A stretch of DNA of 64,000 nucleotides, taken from positions 1,488,001 to 1,552,000 of the forward strand of contig CP140197.1 in assembly GCA_037349495.1 (NCBI GenBank). The letters are read 5' to 3'. Source of the stretch: Lotmaria passim. Lineage: Eukaryota > Euglenozoa > Kinetoplastea > Trypanosomatida > Trypanosomatidae. A model generated the notes under the pieces. The model saw only the letters and a program-made list of their open reading frames with translations, searched no databases and was not told where the DNA came from. This document shows positions 60,532 to 64,000 of this stretch, piece after piece; within the stretch, counting starts at the first letter, position 1, and every line of letters starts with the position of its first letter. Position numbers and translations under genes: made by a program.

Positions 60532-60558
60532 TGTGTGTGTGTGTGTGTGTGTGTGTGG
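60532..60558. repeat. (TG)n microsatellite
   Basis: About 13 TG units in the leader region of the gene ending at 60467. Confidence 0.9.
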
Positions 60559-61554
60559 GAATGTGTCTGTGTTTTTCTTTTTTCTTTTTAGGAGATACGA
60601 GATAAAAATGCTCCGTGGTGAAACACTAGTAACTGCAAAGAACTACAAACGCACAAAATAAGCTGTGGATGCTTGGTACGCAGAGAAAACACGAAATCAA
60701 AAAAAAAAAAAAGGAGGAATTGACTTGTAACTTGAGTTCACCGCAAATCCATGAAATTTAAAAAAAAATGTGTCTCTGAAACGCCTTTTAGCAGAAAATG
60801 AAAAAGGACTAAACTATCACCTGGAAGGAAAAAAAAAAAGAAGAAACAAAGATAGACGTACAGCTTCGCACTACAGAGATTGCACTTGCGCACAAATACG
60901 AACTGTACGCCGATAAAGGGAGTGATTTCGTGTTGTCCAAAAGGGCACGTTAGGAGGAGGCAGAGGGAGGAGAAGAAGAAAAAAACAAATAAACACAACA
61001 CAAATGAGGGGAAAAAAAAAACGAAAAGAGGTGTCTGACTGAAAACAGCCAGCGCAACAGCTAAAAGTGGCCGATGTTACGGCGATGAAGCTCCATAAAA
61101 AGCGCAGTGGTAATACGCGACGACAGTGACACCAGCTGTTACACGGACAGACGCACAAACGAAGGAAGAGAGGGGCGCCTTTTGTTCCCTCTCCGCACTT
61201 GTCCGGTTTGTCTCAAGAAGGCTTTGCACTTTAAAAGTAAAAAGCGCCTCGGCCTCAGCTTCGTTTCTTTATTATTATTATTGTTATTATTATTTGATCA
61301 TCGCTGACCGCGTTCACAAACAGGAAGAAAAAAAAAAGGTGAAAGAGACAATAATAATAATAGTAAAAGATACACAGTAAAGAAAGGGTATTCTAATAGA
61401 CGGGCTGAGCCCACCTTTTCAACTTGTGCGGTGGTAATCCGTTGAAGAACAACAACAACAAAAAAGCACAATGCACCCTGTTTATTTCTTTTTTCCTTTT
61501 TGGTTGAGGAGGGGCAAAAAAAGCTGCGTTAAAACAGCAGCAGTAATAACGGCA

Positions 61555-61555
61555 T

Positions 61556-61587
<32 letters not shown>

Positions 61588-61590
61588 CAC
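61555..61590. repeat. (AC)n microsatellite
   Basis: About 17 AC units with one interruption, in the presumed 3' UTR of the last gene. Confidence 0.9.
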
Positions 61591-61714
61591 TAACAGATCA
61601 ACGGAAACCGGCAGCAGAAGGCAAAATACGATAACAGAATCACAAAAAAAAAAAAAAAAGACAAGCTTAGCAGCTAAAATGCAAAAATAAAATAAAAACG
61701 AAAAGAGCTTCTGC

Positions 61715-64000
61715 TCACTTCGGCAAGACGGCTGGTGGGATGAAGGCCACCATATCTGGTCGAGCCTGCAAGCTAGGCGAGGGTGCCGAGGCGGTCTCAC
61801 TTCGCCTGTCAAAATCGCGAGGACGAAACCCAGGCAGCAAATCCGCAGTCAGCACCGCTGGTGTCACGATGCCCTCTGCCACCTGCACAAAGCCCGGACT
61901 TTCTGCCGGGACCGTGACTGCTCCCGGTGTGCCGCCGCCACAAAGCGCAGCAGCAGCTGGTGCCGCACTGACCTCCGCCGTCGCCACGGATGCGACCGCG
62001 GCAGGGTGCTCATGGGTCGGTGGCAACCCACGCGACTCGGGCCGCTGCAGCATGTCCTCCATGTCCTCGCTGTCGAAGTCCTCGTCGCTCTCCTCCTCAT
62101 CCGCTTCGGAGACGTTCTCTGTCGTGTGCGTCACTTCCTGCGGGGAGCGGCTGCCGTTCGTGACGCTCTCCCGCGGTCCGGCGGAGGACGAAGGCCCGCC
62201 ACGGATGGAGCTGCCGGAGACAGTCCCGGCGCCGAGGCCGCTGCCCGCGGAGGTGCTCGGCAGCAGCCCGGACGCGTTCGCGTTGGCGACTGCCGTGCTC
62301 ATGTTATTCGCGTTTCCAGCGCCGCCAACGTTGCTGCTGTTACTAACAGTGCCGAAGTGCACGGCGCCAGGCGTGTTGGTCGGCGGCCCCACCGTGGCCG
62401 CGTTGGAGGGCGAACAAGAGGCGCTTGACGAAGAGCAGGGTGACGCCAGATCACGCCCCAGTATCGACTGCTGCTGTTGTTGCTGCATGGAAGAGTGAAT
62501 GTCGCTCAGCTGCACACCCTTCTGCGCCGTTGCTACCGGTGCCACATGAGGCGCCACAGCAAAGAACCCGTAGTCCAGCCCAGAAGGGTCGGCGTGATGC
62601 TGCGATGGGACGAGGCCGTAGGTGTTGGGCCGAGTCGAGGGCGGTCGCTGCGAAGGCACACTGGCGCTGTTCGCGTTCATGGCAACGCCGCTGTCGGAGT
62701 CAAGCGGCGGCTCCGGTGAGCGCTGCCCACTCGTGCCCGGCGCGCTCTGCAGCGCGGACGCGTACCCGCTGATGTGCCTGTTGTTGGCTGTCGCAGCTGG
62801 CGGAGAGGGCTGTGGGGTGTTCACCGCGCCAGCCCGCTGTGAGGACGACGGCGTCGCCATGGCGTAGTTGCGCGGTGGCGGCACACCGAATTGTGTCGTG
62901 GCCGCGACCGGCGTCGCCGCCGTCGAAGGCTTTGTGTAAGGGATCGTGCCCATGCTGGAGGTGGCGACGGAGACCTTTGCTGGCGGCGAGTGCTGTGACG
63001 GCTGCAACGACGTGAAAGGTGCTGTTCCACTCGCGCAGCCATTCCCACCATTACCACCAGCCGCGGCGGCGGCGGCGGCAGAGGAGGGGGAAGCGGATGC
63101 GTCGGCTGCCCGCGCCGGACTCGCGTTGCGGCGGTCTGTGCGGGTGACTAGGAGACGCTGTTTCGCCCGCAGCTCGGCTCCACGCGAGGGCGGCGCCATC
63201 AGCTGCGTCATCGTCGCCGGCAGAAAGCTCGCGTTGGAGTAGAGGGAACTCTCGCGCGAAAAGACGTCGGTGCGAGGGGGAGTAACGCCGTACGAGGAGG
63301 ACATCGCAGACCACCCGCCACCCGCCCGCTCCGGCCACCGCGACGCGGAAGTGGATTTGAAAAGGCCACCAGACACACCACTGCCACCGCGGGTGCTGAG
63401 GTGCTGCTGCTGTCGCGACGGCACCACCGCCTCGCCCATCTGCGCGTGGGTGGCCGGCGCCAGAAAGGGGCGCCGCTGCGAGCGCGATGGCGACGTCTCG
63501 TCGTCGTCTTCGGTGTCCTCGCCCTCCTCGCGCTCCAAGGCCTGGTAGAGGTCGCGCTTGAAGGTGAAGTGCGTTGGCGTCTTTGAGTTGTCCCAGCGCC
63601 AGCGCAGCGGGGTGGCCCCGGTGCTCTGCTCCTGTGCGATGTACTTGAAGACGTCCATGCACTTCGCAGAGAGGTCATGGATATGGCATAGCACGTCGTA
63701 CTCGTCTGTATCCTCGGCAGTGTGGACGGACGCGCGGCGACTGGAGACGGGCGCCAACGCCACCTCCTCGCCCGCGCGCAGACGCTGCATGAGGAGTCGG
63801 CGCACCATGCTCAAAATCCCCTCCACACACTCCTCTGAGTCGAAGGTGGAGTTAGGCGGGTAACTCGGGATGATCGGGATGAAGACAAAGTCGGGGTACG
63901 GCTCCGCCGCACGGATAGAGATGAAGGAGTGGTTGCCGCGCAGCACGTACTGCACACCGACGATGTCCTCCAAGTCAAGCCAGCGTGGGCACTTGCCGTC
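61715..64000 (-). CDS. Large PH-like protein, partial at the window end
   Basis: Only the C-terminal 761 residues are in the window; the frame is open to the last base. It opens inside a second-module sequence, GKCPRWLDLEDIVGVQYVL, which matches the GNIPRWLRLAEMQEFHW region of the two preceding genes. A DFVFIPIIP strand and a helix SMVRRLLMQRL follow. The rest is mostly low complexity: Ser/Ala/Pro-rich, a short Gln run (QQQQQQ), and an acidic stretch (DEEESDEDFDSEDMEDML). It lacks the VPGARYL end motif of its neighbours. The first module and the start lie beyond the window. Confidence 0.85.
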   Translation of the reverse strand, partial: DGKCPRWLDLEDIVGVQYVLRGNHSFISIRAAEPYPDFVFIPIIPSYPPNSTFDSEECVEGILSMVRRLLMQRLRAGEEVALAPVSSRRASVHTAEDTDEYDVLCHIHDLSAKCMDVFKYIAQEQSTGATPLRWRWDNSKTPTHFTFKRDLYQALEREEGEDTEDDDETSPSRSQRRPFLAPATHAQMGEAVVPSRQQQHLSTRGGSGVSGGLFKSTSASRWPERAGGGWSAMSSSYGVTPPRTDVFSRESSLYSNASFLPATMTQLMAPPSRGAELRAKQRLLVTRTDRRNASPARAADASASPSSAAAAAAAGGNGGNGCASGTAPFTSLQPSQHSPPAKVSVATSSMGTIPYTKPSTAATPVAATTQFGVPPPRNYAMATPSSSQRAGAVNTPQPSPPAATANNRHISGYASALQSAPGTSGQRSPEPPLDSDSGVAMNANSASVPSQRPPSTRPNTYGLVPSQHHADPSGLDYGFFAVAPHVAPVATAQKGVQLSDIHSSMQQQQQQSILGRDLASPCSSSSASCSPSNAATVGPPTNTPGAVHFGTVSNSSNVGGAGNANNMSTAVANANASGLLPSTSAGSGLGAGTVSGSSIRGGPSSSAGPRESVTNGSRSPQEVTHTTENVSEADEEESDEDFDSEDMEDMLQRPESRGLPPTHEHPAAVASVATAEVSAAPAAAALCGGGTPGAVTVPAESPGFVQVAEGIVTPAVLTADLLPGFRPRDFDRRSETASAPSPSLQARPDMVAFIPPAVLPK

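Larger units (their letters stand above)
60468..61714. other. Spacer, large PH-like proteins 3-4
   Basis: No gene seen. TG and AC repeats are listed separately. A runs near 60700-60712, 60830-60838, 61012-61021, 61328-61337 and 61643-61658; an ATT-repeat stretch at 61272-61294. Confidence 0.6.

Noticed and set aside
1-64000. tRNA, rRNA, snRNA or CRISPR features
   Set aside because: No cloverleaf with intact T-loop, no rRNA stretch and no spaced direct repeats were recognised; simple repeats explain the repetitive parts. A tRNAscan or Infernal run would be decisive.
1-64000. Transposons or retroelements as the cause of the repeated blocks
   Set aside because: The repeats are coding blocks inside paralogous genes, without terminal repeats, target-site duplications or transposase or reverse-transcriptase motifs.

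Overview
The window looks like nuclear DNA of a kinetoplastid protist, most likely a trypanosomatid. Every convincing gene (28 intact or near-intact, one of them cut by the window end, plus 2 clear relics and 1 doubtful one) lies on the minus strand, with no introns and no strand switch over 64 kb. GC-rich coding blocks are separated by 0.5-2.2 kb AT-rich spacers full of pure A runs on the plus strand. Read on the coding strand these are poly-T/pyrimidine tracts, as expected for a polycistronic unit processed by spliced-leader trans-splicing. TAA, TAG and TGA all end genes, so the nuclear code looks standard. The species cannot be fixed from the sequence alone.

Region 1 (about 1-30.8 kb) is a tandem array of one small-protein family: 15 intact genes of about 177-273 residues, two clear pseudogenes (about 3.94-4.4 and 12.9-13.25 kb) and one doubtful relic (about 10.3-10.57 kb). 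The proteins share an N-terminal block (VLKQG...W-S-x-R-x-LTID...ISRxxHP...WPHF...AKxTLRxxG), a variable low-complexity insert, and a terminal block (W-M/V-I/L-R-F-T/S...SYExAVxLL). This order of strands ending in a helix looks like a split pleckstrin-homology (PH) fold; that is inference. Sequence types change in order along the array (A, B, C, D), as expected from repeated local duplication. Two neighbours share a 487-bp block that is almost identical.

Region 2 (32.9-38.1 kb) holds a class 3 lipase with an N-terminal signal/anchor, a 573-residue protein that appears to be a large relative of the array proteins, and a uridine kinase. Region 3 (38.7-44.7 kb) is a tandem array of six adrenodoxin-type [2Fe-2S] ferredoxins with mitochondrial presequences. 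One of them has an in-frame TAA inside its presequence. Region 4 (46.0-52.3 kb) is a pair of type I membrane proteins with PSI/EGF-like cysteine modules. They are mosaics of nearly identical and strongly diverged blocks, suggesting gene conversion. Region 5 (53.0-64.0 kb) has three more large relatives of the 573-residue protein, the last cut by the window end.

The most unusual system is the PH-like family: a small-gene array next to four large proteins that carry the same kind of N-terminal module plus a second conserved module. No tRNA, rRNA, CRISPR array or recognisable transposon was found.
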